Positions 10,351-21,855 of a stretch of DNA of 64,000 nucleotides are shown piece by piece. The notes beneath the pieces are model-generated. The model was given only the letters and a program-made list of their open reading frames with translations. It was not told the DNA's origin and ran no database searches. The position numbers and the translations under genes were made by a program. Numbering within the stretch: the first letter of the stretch is position 1; every line of letters starts with the position of its first letter. Source of the stretch: Polytrichum commune (Eukaryota; Streptophyta; Polytrichopsida; Polytrichales; Polytrichaceae); the NCBI GenBank assembly GCA_950295325.1, contig OX485807.1:7132501-7196500 (forward strand). The letters run 5' to 3'.

Positions 10351-10887
10351 TTTCCTCTTCCCTCAGTTTCCGGCTTGACCACGGAAACTCCCTCTCTCCC
10401 GGATCCCTTCCCTTCCGTCTAATTGCCACAGAGTCCCGGCAAGCCCACTGCCGGTGACTGAAAAGTGCAGAGTCCCAGCAATCCCACTGCTGGCGGCTCG
10501 AAAGAATTAACACCTCACCACTCGTTCTCTCAACAGGTTGCCTTTTTCAGAAAAAAATAGGAGGGAGAAAGAAGGGACCCTTAAATATCCTTCCTCCCTC
10601 TTCCTTCCCCTGTTGCCGTTTGGTTTAACGGAAAACGGTTACCAACCGTTTTCCGGCGGTTCTCACCAACGGTTTTACTAACATTTTTACCAACGGCTTT
10701 CTTTTCCCCCAACCGTCATAAGGCCCGTTATAACCGCCACTTCCGGGCCGTTGGGTAATCTTGGCGCGTCCGTTACTTGGTCCGGACCAATGGTTTGGAC
10801 CATGATTACATGGTCCGCCCATCCTATTTGACGGACCGGTCATAGTACTTATTTAAAGTCGTTTTATCGCACGAGGTGGGGTTAGTG
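10351..10887 (-). promoter_or_regulatory. Leader/promoter region of the element P ORF
   Basis: Upstream of the ATG at 10350 lies a purine-rich leader. A TATA-like GATATTTAAGG in minus orientation is near 10585. Two copies of a ~25-bp block (GGACTCTG with GCAGTGGG) lie at about 10430-10495. Farther upstream are repeated AACGGTT motifs. This fits an LTR U3/leader, but no primer-binding site is recognisable. Confidence 0.4.
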
Positions 10888-11166
10888 TGGGAGCCCACTT
10901 TTTCGCCGGAATACGGAAATATGGAAATACTGATCCAAATTCCGTATTTTACCATGCTAACCTAGGGGTAATCAGGTTTATGTGAGTGTTTTAGCCGTAT
11001 TAGGAATAATGGGTTTTTGAACTCCGCCTTACACGATAAAATGGTTAAAACTGATACTTTGGCCGGACCGGAATTTAACCTAGAAATGCCGTTGGGAAAC
11101 TGTCCGGATGAGGGAAATCCGGATGAGAGAAATCCGGATGGATTGAGTGTTTGAGCCCGCATCAAA
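10888..11166 (+). other. Element P terminal-like segment
   Basis: The segment starts TGTGGGAGCCCAC and contains repeated TACGGAAATA motifs. It resembles the reverse complement of 46985-47111. Near 11103-11143 three copies of a 14-bp AAATCCGGATGAGA-type repeat occur. Confidence 0.4.
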
Positions 11167-11460
11167 ATGCCAGAGGCACGGGAAGAGGATGAATTTGAGC
11201 AAGTGTCGGGCCTAGTCAACCAACCAGAACCCCGAAACCCCATGATTCCGGATTGGAGTCAGTTTCCGGATCCCAGTCAAATTCCGGATCCCGGGAGCAA
11301 ACTAGGCCTTCAGTGGCTAGGGCCTTCAGCAACCAAGGAGACTCTTTTGCCCCCGGAGGAGGAGCTTCCGCCATCAACGGATTACCAAGTCAAACCAAAA
11401 GTGGAAAGGCGGCGAAAAAACACCACACCACTTGAATTAGACTTAGGCATGCAGCTGTAG
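11167..11460 (+). CDS. Small Pro-rich ORF of element P
   Basis: The 97-residue frame starts with the same eight residues (Met-Pro-Glu-Ala-Arg-Glu-Glu-Asp) as the minus-strand P ORF at 10350, and about 25 bp of DNA around both starts is similar. The rest is Pro/Glu-rich without a recognised domain. It may be the beginning of a second gag-like gene cut short by rearrangement. Confidence 0.3.
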   Translation: MPEAREEDEFEQVSGLVNQPEPRNPMIPDWSQFPDPSQIPDPGSKLGLQWLGPSATKETLLPPEEELPPSTDYQVKPKVERRRKNTTPLELDLGMQL

Positions 11461-11654
11461 GTAGATCAGAATTAGGACAGCAGGTTTAGGTAGATCAAAC
11501 TTAGGCGAGCATGCAATTCAAATTTTGTGTCAGCGGATCAAGATCCGGGAATTCCGGATCTTCCAAGAAATCCGGAAAGTCCGAAGTTCCGGATTTCTCG
11601 CAGTTAGGGTTTTCCAGGGCGGCCGCCTGGGCCGCCACCCTTAGTTAGGGATCA

Positions 11655-11775
11655 CAGCCTCTACTTAAGGCTGAATAAGGAGCTTGAGGGGTGTTCCTTC
11701 TCCATTGTTGTATTGTGTTGCTCCCTACTCAATAAAACTCTAGATCTTCACCTATTCTCATTTGTTTCGTGCACA
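11655..11775 (+). promoter_or_regulatory. LTR-like promoter and polyadenylation signals in element P
   Basis: A CTACTTAAGG TATA-like element near 11661 is followed about 70 bp later by AATAAAA (11731-11737) and then GTGCACAG. This spacing is typical of an LTR R/U5 region. No matching second LTR was found. Confidence 0.4.
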
Positions 11776-11893
11776 GACGGATTGGGAGGTTGTTGTACGC
11801 TAGAAGTAAGGAAGGAGTAGGAAGTCCGAATAGGACAAAGGAGAGGAAACCCGGATTAGATCCGGTTGCAAGCCTAGGGATCCTTTTTGAGTG

Positions 11894-12390
11894 TAGTGGG
11901 AAGGAAACCTCACCATTCCGGATGTTTGGGTAACGTCCGGGTGGGATAGCCGCTGGTAGGACTGGGTAAAATCCGGAAGGGATCCGGATTTACGCCATCC
12001 GATCTTCTGAGAGGTCTCACCGCCCTCGGACGGAACAATCCGGAAAGTGGTACGGATCGCCCAGTTATCTCAGATTTAGTAGAGCCCCAGGCAGTTGTAT
12101 ACCGGATCCGTCCGCCGGAAGGGGAGACCCGGATCAGATCACTAGTCATTACCTTCTGGAACCTTTCCGGGTGTAGTGGGAGGGAAACCTCATTTTTCCA
12201 ACTAGTCGGGAAACGTCTAGGTGGGATAGCCGCTGGGAGGATTGGGTGAAGTCCGGGAGGGATCCGGATTTCATGCCATCCGAGCTTCTGAAGAGGTCCC
12301 ACCGCCTTTAGACGGACCAATCCGGAAAATGGTACGGATCGCCTAGTTAGCCCGGATTCAGTAGAGCCAAAGGTAGTACTAGCCGGATGA
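11894..12390 (+). repeat. ~275-bp tandem duplication in element P
   Basis: A block starting GAGTGTAGTGGGAAGGAAACC at about 11892 is repeated in diverged form from about 12168. Both copies share GATAGCCGCTGG, AAGGGATCCGGATTT-like and GGTACGGATCGCC blocks in the same order. Part of the motif (GTGGTACGGATCAC) recurs after the A insertion at 19412-19425. Confidence 0.7.
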
Positions 12391-12460
12391 GATCCGGAGA
12401 AGTACAGGAGTAAGTTAGGATTCCGGATGAGGGGATACAGATCCGGAGGAAGGGGGAAGG

Positions 12461-13434
12461 TGTCGCAACCCTTGCTAGGTCCCTTAACAATCTTGCCAAT
12501 TTTCGTTTCTAGCAAAGGTTACGAGCGCTAACCCTTCGCATTCCGCCATGCTAATGGATAGCTCCTCTTACCCCGGACCAATAGTTCATAGGAGGGGAAC
12601 CAACCCTCCTACTTTGCTTTCGGGACTCACCCCTTAATCGGTAACCCATTTCCCCAATGTGGACTTCCATCCATGGAAGTCCAATCCCATGTTGATCATC
12701 GCGTTGCCGGAGCAACACTACAACATCCCGAACCATACTAGGCAACTATGGCCTCACATTGGGCCAATGCCCATGGAGGCCGTGCCGTTCGGCCTCGGGT
12801 GGGTGAGGCCACACCACCTCACCCATATAAGCCTCTAGGACTTCACGCGGGGCCCCTACCCCACCGTCAACCAACCTCTTGTCTCTCTACCAAGAGTTGG
12901 GGCCAAGTGGACATTTTCCTTTAGCTGCTGGGCCTAGAACCCCCCCAGCAGCTTCAGACCATCATAACTTCCTTGTATGATGTCTGATCATAACAACCAA
13001 CCACTCCATGTTCATCTACGCTTCACGAAGATGCCGATGGACTCCTCACTTGCTCCATTTGAGCAAGTGTTGAGGAAGTTATGCCTGTTTGAACCTTGGC
13101 AGTCCCGGGAATCACTCCCAGGCACTGCTGTACCAGGGCGCTGTCCCGGGACAGCGCCCCACTCAAATGGCCATAACTCCTAGCTCACACCTCCGATTGA
13201 GGTGTTCTTGAGCATTCTAGAATCACCACGCCATGAGCTACGCATAACTCATGGCCTTACCCTTGTGCCTCCTAATCTTCGTGGGTGGGAGGCGTTCCCA
13301 ACGCCCGGGGCCCTCACCCACACTAGGATCACTTGGGCCCTCTCACCAACGGCGCCACAAGTCCCGGGTGTCACTCCGGGGTCCCCCTTGTGCCCATGGT
13401 GTTTCGGGCACTCCTCATGGAGAGGTGCGCGACA
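12461..13434 (-). repeat. 3' LTR of element A
   Basis: The 974-bp LTR begins TGTCGCAACCC and ends GTGCGCGACA in plus-strand reading. It contains a perfect 22-bp palindrome centred on CCCGGG at 13137-13158 and a 10-bp stem GGACTTCCAT/ATGGAAGTCC at 12661-12682. Confidence 0.95.
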
Positions 13435-14236
13435 CTCACCCCCACCAAACGGAGTCGATGCCCTCATCGACTATACTCGTAGTCGGCACACCAATTCTCA
13501 AGTTGCCATCCTCTATGGTGCGGCATTGTGTTTACCTTAGGGCGCGACCCCCACAATGCATCTTCAAATTTGGCATAGTCCCAAAGGTGTCGTTCCTAGG
13601 TGGTCCGTTAGCGACCTTGGATCTCTCATCCAAGGACCTAACCTATAGTAGACCCACCTACTTTGGGACTCACTTGGGTTGCCCCCCCTTTGGGGCCTCC
13701 CCCGTTAGGCTCCACTAGCCTAACGTGACACATCTAGGCGAGACCTCAACGCTTCCACTAAGTTGTCTCGGTTGCAACTCCGAGATGGCTTTCCATTGTT
13801 AAGCCACGCCTCGATCGCACGGGGGTGATGCCAAGTCCCGCCCGACTCGGTTCCCACTTTGCTCTTTCGAGACATGGGTTCATGACTCCCATGCGCCAAC
13901 TTTCGTTAGCTCGCGGGTAGCACTTTTATGAGCACGCGCCATCACCTTGTCCCCGCCCGGACAAGCCCACGGCTAAGAAGTTTTTTGGTTTTATCCAAGG
14001 CCCCTCCTAGCCATGGCCCCCAATTACTCGGCTTACCCAACCTAGTTTGGCATATCTATTCCCCCTCTTCCACTAACCAAGCACAAGTACAAGACTAGGA
14101 CCTCATCTCGTACTTTCCTCTTTGCACCACTAAAGTTTGGACTTTATTCCCTCAAGCCAAAGAACAAGTTCATGTTGTGGAGCAATTAGCCTCGAAGCTA
14201 AGTGTGCTACTAGCGTCTCTCCCCCACTAAAGGAGA
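13435..14236 (-). other. Element A 3' untranslated region
   Basis: The polypurine tract abuts the LTR at about 13435-13446. The remainder is non-coding and rich in short perfect inverted repeats. Confidence 0.7.
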
Positions 14237-14679
14237 TTGATGTCCTCATCAATGCCTACGCTTCATTTTATTGGAATCCTTAGCCTTAGTTTCTTCAAAG
14301 TGCTTTACCAATTCCTTGGCGTTCATCATGTCTCTTGCCGCCACCCAAACGGCTTCTTTCTCATGGTATCCTCACCATTTCACCAAGTACTCCTTTGTAC
14401 ATTTTCTTTCATTTTCACTTGGGCTTCCTACACTTGAGGATGCCCTCTTACCTCATGTTCCAAATGACCTCCACAAGGTCGGGACGTGGCCTAATCACTT
14501 ACTTGTGATCGGGCCACAAGGTGTCGTCCTAAAATGACTTTCGTAATGAGACATGAAATGTCGGATGCACTTTGATGTCCGGCGGTAATTCCAACTTATA
14601 CATGTCCTTGAACACTTGTTCCACAATGGAAAACAAAGCTCGAATTTTGGACATGAACTTTTGGAGCGAGGCCTTCCGG
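14237..14679 (-). pseudogene. Element A chromodomain region, broken
   Basis: This copy has the shared TGA after Lys-Trp plus frame changes. The Pro-Thr-Phe-His-Val-Ser block ending integrase is recognisable near 14540-14570. Confidence 0.65.
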
Positions 14680-15667
14680 CTAAGTGAAGTTGTTCACATT
14701 CAACAACACCTTTTGGCCCACCTCATTCTCCACTTCGCGTCTTCCGGCATTGATTTGCACTCCGTAGCACCTTCGGGCTTTCTCCACCAACAACTTGGTC
14801 ATCTCCAAGACTTGTTCACGCTTCTTGGCCAAGTCCTCACCATCTTGGTTGAACTCTAGTGTTGAATGTGCCCCCTCGAGAGCTAGGTTAATAGGTTGGA
14901 GCGCATCCACTCCATAAGCCACCACCAAAGACCACCCCTTGGTAGCCAAGTGCGTGGCTACATTTCAATTACACTCCGCTCGACCCACATAGTCCGCCCA
15001 ATCTCCTTGGTCCGCCCCCACCAAGTTCCTCAAGTATTGCTTCAAGACTCCATTCACATGCTCCGCTTTCCCATCCATTTGGGAATGCAAGGCCGTGCTA
15101 AACCTTAGTTTCATTCCGACCTCCTTAGAGAAATGCATTGAAAATGCACTTGTGAACTTTGGATCTTGATCCCACACAATCACTTTTGGCAACCCGTGGT
15201 GCCTCAACCATCCTTTGAGAAAAGGCTATGCGGTCTCCAACGCGGTGGCGGTTCCCACAATCGGCACCATGTGTGCCCACTTGGCAAACCGCTCTACCAT
15301 CAACAAGATGGCATCATACCCATGTGACTCCGGCAAACTTGTGATCAAGTCCATGCACATACCATGCCATGGCGCCAACGGGATAGGCAACGGTTGCAAG
15401 AAGCCGCCTTGCTTTTGGTAAGAGGCTCGGTTCACTTGGCACTTTGATTCAAGCCTTCACAAAGTGGGCTATATCTTCCTTTATGCACCGCCAATGGTAC
15501 CTCTTTAACACCATTCTATGGCGGCTTTTTCTTTCTTCTCTATGGCCGGCAATAGGACTATCATATTCCTCCTTCAAAACCGATAGCCTCAACTTGCCTT
15601 GTGGCACATACACCCGACTTTGTTTGCACTTGAACAATCCGTCCACCAACTTAACCTCTTTGAGCAC
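14680..15667 (-). pseudogene. Element A integrase, broken
   Basis: The zinc-binding region lies at 15449-15667, ending in a stop. The first core half is at 15226-15435, ending at the shared TAG (15226-15228). The second half is at 14965-15207, ending at a copy-specific TGA where siblings code for Cys in an Asn-Cys-Asn context. The frame reopens to 14680. All three DDE residues can be located. Confidence 0.75.
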
Positions 15668-16029
15668 CTTGCTCTTGCGAAGCTCACCTAAAAGCTTTTG
15701 TGCTTTGGGGTAGTTAATTTACCCCTCCCGTATCTTGCATCACAAGTTTCCTTTGCCGGCACACATTAGCCACAAGGTTTGGATGGTTCTCATTGCTTGG
15801 AACTCTTCCGGTCTAGTTCGCGCATCCGGCACCACATTTCCACAGTCCGGTTTGTGGATCAAATCCACCTTCATAAGCGCCAAACTATCATGCCTCCGCA
15901 ATGACTTGGCGTTCACTTACGCTTGTATGTCAAAATACTTTTAGGACACATTGTCCATGTAGACCTTTGCTTTGTGCGACCCCATATAATGTCGCCACAT
16001 CTTCAAGCAATGCACTACGGCAAAGAAGT
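15668..16029 (-). pseudogene. Element A RNase H C-terminus and tether
   Basis: Homologous to the linker in the other copies. It includes the Thr-His-Asp-Lys-Glu-Leu block near 16040 and is frameshifted. Confidence 0.55.
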
Positions 16030-16717
16030 TCTTTGTCATGAGTTGGTTGTCTTCTTTGACAACCATCGAGCTTTATGCTCCCATATGCAATGGCCATCCA
16101 TCTTACACATAATCCACCATTGGCAAAGGCACTCACCCCGGTATGCACCTCAAAAGGTTTGTCAAGCTCCGCGAACTTGAGCACGGGCGGCGAAGAGAAC
16201 TTGGTGTTAAGCTCCCCAAAGACTCGTGACAAACATCATCCCACTCTTGGGATAGCCATTTCTTCCACAAGTCGCACAAGGTGGGACAACCATCGAGCTT
16301 CATGCTCTCATATGCCATGGCCATCCATCTTGCCTCAACATCCGCCAATGGTAAAGTCACTCGCCCCCGTATGCACCTCAAAAGGTTTGTCAAACTCCGC
16401 GAACTTGAGCACGGGCGGCGAAGAGAACTTGGTCTTAAGCTCCTCAAAGACTTGGTGGGAAGGCTCATCCCACTCTTGGGATAGCCATTTCTTGCACAAG
16501 TTGGACGAGGTCGGACAACCATCGAGCTTCATGCTCTTATATGCAATGGCCATCCATCTTGCCTCAACATCCGCCAATGGTAAAGTCACTCGCCCCCGTA
16601 TGCACCTCAAAAGGTTTGTCAAAGTCCGCGAACTTAAGCACGGGCGGCGAAGAGAACTTGTTTTTGAGCCCCCCAAAGGCTTGGTGACAAGGCTCATCCC
16701 ACTCTTGGGATAGCCAT
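16030..16717 (-). repeat. 229-bp RNase H tandem repeat, three units
   Basis: In minus orientation, units start at 16717, 16488 and 16259, exactly 229 bp apart. All carry His-Thr-Gly-Ala in place of Thr-Asp-Ala. Confidence 0.85.
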
Positions 16718-17036
16718 TTTCCTCAATAAGTTGAATAAGGTCCTAGCAACCTTAGAAAACTCTTGAATGAAGTTGTGGTACTAATTGGCTAGGCCAACAA
16801 ATGACCTAAGCCATTTTTGAATGAAGGGCCAATTGTCCTTTTGGATTGCCTTGACATTCTTCATGTTCGTCCACCAACTTCATTTATCACCACATACCTC
16901 AAGAGCTCAATCTCTCGTTGAGCAAAGTGATTTTTCACTTCTTGGCGGTAATTTTTTTTTGGGCAACACATTGGTGAATACATCCTTGTATTTCACCAAC
17001 ATCACACCAATGTTGTTTGGGGGAGGCCCATCTTTC
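16718..17036 (-). pseudogene. Element A reverse transcriptase remnant
   Basis: Only the N-terminal and C-terminal edges of the domain remain, with the shared palm deletion near 16925-16950. A poly-T run at 16952-16959 adds a frameshift. Confidence 0.7.
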
Positions 17037-17475
17037 CTAGCCTCCCCATACGTTCCTTGGAGTTCCTCCAATTAAACCACGACCATTATATTTTCTTTTT
17101 TTCATTTGGTCCATTAAGACCAAATTCAACTTAGGTCCTCCTACCATAGGAGTCCTTGTCAATTTGAACTTCAATTCTTTGCCATTCATAATGCACCGCA
17201 AGCACACCGGCTTGTACCTCACATCTATCATGTGAGTTTCAAAGAAGGCGGCCTTCACAATGACATGCATTTTATCTATTTCACTTGGTGTGAAATTTTG
17301 ACAAAAATCCAATGTCCCACATTGCAAGGTTACATGCATCGCGGCCTCCTTTGTCTCATGCGGTTTGCCCTTTCCAAACCGCACCTTGGTGGGCTTGCCC
17401 GCTCTACCAATCGGCAAGCCCCAACTCCCTTATGAGTTTTGGGCTCAAGAAGGCATGGCTTGCCTCTTTGTCAAC
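17037..17475 (-). pseudogene. Element A protease, active site altered
   Basis: Positions 17037-17417 are open for 126 residues. Asp-Lys-Glu replaces Asp-Thr/Ser-Gly at 17464-17472. A copy-specific 9-bp deletion removes three residues before Asn-Gly-Lys-Glu. Confidence 0.75.
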
Positions 17476-18366
17476 CCATTAGACATTTGTCCCATTCATT
17501 TGAGCCTCAAGATATAAAATAGTTGGCCTTGGCTTAAGGCTACTAGCCTTGGCCACAAAACCATCGTCTAACATTTGGTCCTCGGCAACACCATGAGTTT
17601 GGCTTGGTCCGCAAGGCCAACTTTTAACACTCCGTCCGTGGCACAAATATGATCTAGCTTGGTACCACCAAACCACCTTCTCACATTTTGTCCACGGCAC
17701 GAGCTAGCATGATTTGCCTTGGTATAATGGGCCAAACTACTTGCGCTCATTTCCTTGGGCCTCTTTCGGCTAAACCCACTTTGTGGTGATGTGCCGTCCA
17801 ACTTCTTCTTAGGAACATCGGCTTCAATGCTCTTCAAATCCTTATGATTCGCACTACGTCCTCAAGATGCTTTGGGGTCTTGAACATGGTTTTCACCACC
17901 CGCTTTTGAAACCCACCTAAAACGATGCATTTCTTAGAAAGCTCGTCCATCCTAGATGTACCATTCATTTGGGTGTGAAATTCGCACATATACGCCTTAA
18001 GAGACCCCGCGTGCCTCATGTGCCCCAAGTTCATTTCAACATCACCACCTTCTAAGCATTTTAAATTGAAATTTCAATCCAACATTAATGCCCTCCAAGG
18101 TTTTGGGTGCATTCGGTATTCTAGGCCCCAAATGTTTTTTGAGGCGTGCGGGAGCCCTTTCAAAGGACTCCACCATTTTCCTTACCGAATCCACCATCAT
18201 GCCCACCATTGTCATTAGAACCAATGGTATGGTCAAATTCCATTTACACATGATCTTTGTTCCAATTTGAGCCTCACAACCTTTTGGAAACCCCGGGTCA
18301 CCATCACAACCCGCTTATTTGATAGCCATGCTTCCCTCAAAGTGCTAGCTCAAAAATTGGAAACGT
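17476..18366 (-). pseudogene. Element A gag, broken
   Basis: The segment includes a capsid-like stretch (17834-18034) with an Asn-Leu-Gly-His-Met-Arg-His block and a Met-Asp-Glu-Leu-Ser-Lys-Lys block, as in plant gypsy gag. A cysteine-rich tail at 17568-17700 has fewer repeat units than G, E or F. Frameshifts separate these parts. Confidence 0.65.
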
Positions 18367-18378
18367 GCTCTGATACCA
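18367..18378 (-). other. Primer-binding site of element A
   Basis: TGGTATCAGAGC in minus orientation, two bases from the 5' LTR, matches the initiator tRNA-Met 3' end. Confidence 0.92.
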
Positions 18379-18380
18379 AG

Positions 18381-19354
18381 TGTCGCAACCCTTGCTAGGT
18401 CCCTTAACAATCTTGCCAATTTTCGTTTCTAGCAAAGGTTACGAGCGCTAACCCTTCGCATTCCGCCATGCTAATGGATAGCTCCTCTTACCCCGGACCA
18501 ATAGTTCATAGGAGGGGAACCAACCCTCCTACTTTGCTTTCGGGACTCACCCCTTAATCGGTAACCCATTTCCCCAATGTGGACTTCCATCCATGGAAGT
18601 CCAATCCCATGTTGATCATCGCGTTGCCGGAGCAACACTACAACATCCCGAACCATACTAGGCAACTATGGCCTCACATTGGGCCAATGCCCATGGAGGC
18701 CGTGCCGTTCGGCCTCGGGTGGGTGAGGCCACACCACCTCACCCATATAAGCCTCTAGGACTTCACGCGGGGCCCCTACCCCACCGTCAACCAACCTCTT
18801 GTCTCTCTACCAAGAGTTGGGGCCAAGTGGACATTTTCCTTTAGCTGCTGGGCCTAGAACCCCCCCAGCAGCTTCAGACCATCATAACTTCCTTGTATGA
18901 TGTCTGATCATAACAACCAACCACTCCATGTTCATCTACGCTTCACGAAGATGCCGATGGACTCCTCACTTGCTCCATTTGAGCAAGTGTTGAGGAAGTT
19001 ATGCCTGTTTGAACCTTGGCAGTCCCGGGAATCACTCCCAGGCACTGCTGTACCAGGGCGCTGTCCCGGGACAGCGCCCCACTCAAATGGCCATAACTCC
19101 TAGCTCACACCTCCGATTGAGGTGTTCTTGAGCATTCTAGAATCACCACGCCATGAGCTACGCATAACTCATGGCCTTACCCTTGTGCCTCCTAATCTTC
19201 GTGGGTGGGAGGCGTTCCCAACGCCCGGGGCCCTCACCCACACTAGGATCACTTGGGCCCTCTCACCAACGGCGCCACAAGTCCCGGGTGTCACTCCGGG
19301 GTCCCCCTTGTGCCCATGGTGTTTCGGGCACTCCTCATGGAGAGGTGCGCGACA
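18381..19354 (-). repeat. 5' LTR of element A
   Basis: The 974-bp LTR is offset exactly 5920 bp from the 3' LTR and appears identical to it along its length. Confidence 0.95.
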
Positions 19355-19668
19355 GAAGGAGACACCATCGATCCGGATATCCGAGTAGCGTAGAGACAAG
19401 ATATTCCGGAACGTGGTACGGATCACTCTTTCACTCTGTTGAGCTTACCCCCCTTGGTGGAATCCGGCACCCCCCTGTCGTTGTAGTCCTAGGAGGTAAT
19501 CCGGACTCCCTGTGTGACCTGCCAATCCGGACCTGATCAATCCGGCTTGGTTGTGAGGGAAGATCCGGACCCCCCTCTAGAGAAGGACGTCTTCACCGGA
19601 AAATACCCATCATTAAAGGAGGATAGAACGTAGTACAAAGATATTTTAGGGAGGAAACAATCCGTCTG
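19355..19668. other. Middle piece of element P between insertions A and B
   Basis: These 314 bp are TCCGGA-rich and non-coding. The piece starts with the GAAGG duplication of A and ends with the GTCTG duplication of B. Confidence 0.75.
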
Positions 19669-20663
19669 TGTCGCAACCCTTGCTAGCCCTCCTTGACCAT
19701 CTTGCCAATTTTCATTTCCTAGCAAAGGTTACGAGCGCTAACCATTCGCATACCGCCATGCTAATGGTTAGCTCCTCTCACCCCGGACCTTATAGTTCAT
19801 AGGAGGGGAACCAACCCTCCTACTTTGCTTTCGGGACTCACCCCTTCAATCGCTAACCAACCCCTTTAATCGGTAACCAATCCTTAGATGTGGACTTCCA
19901 TCCATGGAAGTCCAATCTTATGTTGATCATCGTGTTGCCGGAGCAACACTACAACAACCCGAACCATACTAGGCAACTATGGCCTCACATTAGGCCAATG
20001 CCAATGGAGGCCGTGCCGTTCGGCCTCGGGTGGGTGAGGCCACACCACCTCACCCATATAAGCCTCTAGGACTTCACGCGGGGCCCCTACCCCACCGTCA
20101 ACCAACCTCATGTCTCTTTACCAAGAGTTGGGGCCAAGTGGACATTTTCCCTTAGCCGCTGGGCCTAAAAGCCCCCACAGCTTCAGACCATCATAACTTC
20201 CTTGTATGATGTCTGATCATAACAACCAACCACTCCATCTTCATCTACGCTTCACGTAGATGCCGATGGACTCCTCACTTGCCCCATTCGGGCAAGTGGT
20301 GAGGACGTTATGCCTGTTTGAACCTTGGCAGTCCCGGGAATCACTCCCAGGCACTGCTGTACCAGGGCGCTGTCCCGGGACAGCGCCCCACTCAAATGGC
20401 CATAACTCCTACCTCACACCTCCGATTGAGGTGTTCTTGAGCTTTCTAGAATCACCACGCCATGAGCTACGCATAGCTCATGGCCTTACCCTTGTGCCTC
20501 CCAGTCTTCGTGGATGGGAGGCGTTCCCAACGCCCGGGGACCTCACCCACACTAGGATCACTTGGGCCCTCTCACCAACGGCGCCACAAGTCCCGGGTGT
20601 CACTCCGGGGTCCCCCTTGTGCCCATGGTGTTTCGGGCACTCCTCATGGAGAGGTGCGCGACA
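19669..20663 (-). repeat. 3' LTR of element B
   Basis: At 995 bp it is 21 bp longer than most siblings, partly because a short block with AATCGCTAACCAACCCC is inserted near 19848. Confidence 0.93.
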
Positions 20664-20830
20664 CTCACCCCCACCAAACGGAGTCGATGCCCTCATCGAC
20701 TATACTCGTAGTCGGCACACCAATTCTCAAGTTGCCATCCTCTATGGTGCGGCATTGTGTTTACCTTAGGGCGCGACCCCCACAATGCATCTTCAAATTT
20801 GGCATCGTCCCAAAGGTGTCGTTCCTAGGT
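20664..20830 (-). other. Element B 3' UTR, left part
   Basis: The polypurine tract and 167 bp of 3' UTR end at the TAGGT duplication (20826-20830) made by insertion of element C. Confidence 0.8.
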
Positions 20831-21804
20831 TGTCGCGCACCTCTCCATGAGGAGTGGCCGAAACACCATGGGCACAAGGGGGACCCCGGAGTGACACCCG
20901 GGACTTGTGGCGCCGTTGGTGAGAGGGCCCAAGTGATCCTAGTGTGGGTGAGGGCCCCGGGCGTTGGGAACGCCTCCCACCCACAAAGACTAGGAGGCAT
21001 GAGGGTGAGGCCATCAGCTATGCGTAGCTCATGGCGTGGTGATTCTAGAATGCTCAAGATCACCTCAATCGGAGGTGTGAGCTAGGAGTTATGGCCATTT
21101 GAGTGGGGTGCTGTCCCGGGACAGGGCCCTGGTACAGCAGTGCCTGGGAGTGATTCCCGGGACTGCCAAGGTTCAAACAGGCATAACTTCCTCAAGACTT
21201 GCCCGAATGGGGCACGTGAGGAGTCCATCGGCATCTACGTGAAGCGTAGATGAGGATGGAGTGGTTGGTTGTTATGATCAGACATCATACAAGGAAGTTA
21301 TGATGGTCTGAAGCTGCTGGGGGGGTTCTAGGCCCAGCAGCTAAGGGAAAATGTCCACTTGGCCCCAACTCTTGGTAGAGAGACAAGAGGTTGGTTGGCG
21401 GTGGGGTAGGGGCTCCGTGTAGAGTCCTAGAGGCTTATATGGGTGAGGTGGTGTGGCCTCACCCACCCGAGGCCGAACGGCACGGCCTCCATGGGCATTG
21501 GCCCATTGTGAGGACATAGTTGCCTAGTATGGTTCGGGTTGTTGTAGTGTTGCTCCGGCAACGCGATGATCAACATAGGATTGGACTTCCATGGATGGAA
21601 GTCCACATTGGGGAAATGGGCTACCGATTAAGGGGTGAGTCCCGAAAGCAAAGTAGGAGGGTTGGTTCCCTCCTATGAACTATTGGTCCGGGGTAAGAGG
21701 AGCTATCCATTAGCATGGCGGAATGCGAAGGGTTAGCGACTCGTAACCTTTGCTAGAATTGAAAATTGGCAAGATTATTAAGGGACCTAGCAAGGGTTGC
21801 GACA
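20831..21804 (+). repeat. 5' LTR of element C
   Basis: The 974-bp LTR begins TGTCGCGCACC and ends GGGTTGCGACA. The primer-binding site follows. Confidence 0.95.
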
Positions 21805-21806
21805 CT

Positions 21807-21818
21807 TGGTATCAGAGC
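21807..21818 (+). other. Primer-binding site of element C
   Basis: TGGTATCAGAGC, complementary to the initiator tRNA-Met 3' end, lies two bases after the LTR. Confidence 0.93.
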
Positions 21819-21855
21819 AGGGTTCCAATATTTGAGCTAGCACTTTGAGGGAGAC

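Larger units (their letters stand above)
12461..19354 (-). mobile_element. Element A: full-length defective chromovirus, TSD GAAGG
   Basis: The element is 6894 bp with two 974-bp LTRs that look identical by eye, flanked by GAAGG at 12456-12460 and 19355-19359. From right to left it reads 5' LTR, primer-binding site, gag, protease, truncated reverse transcriptase, RNase H repeats, integrase, chromodomain, 3' UTR and 3' LTR. It inserted into element P. Identical LTRs mean a recent insertion, yet every enzyme is disabled. Confidence 0.95.
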
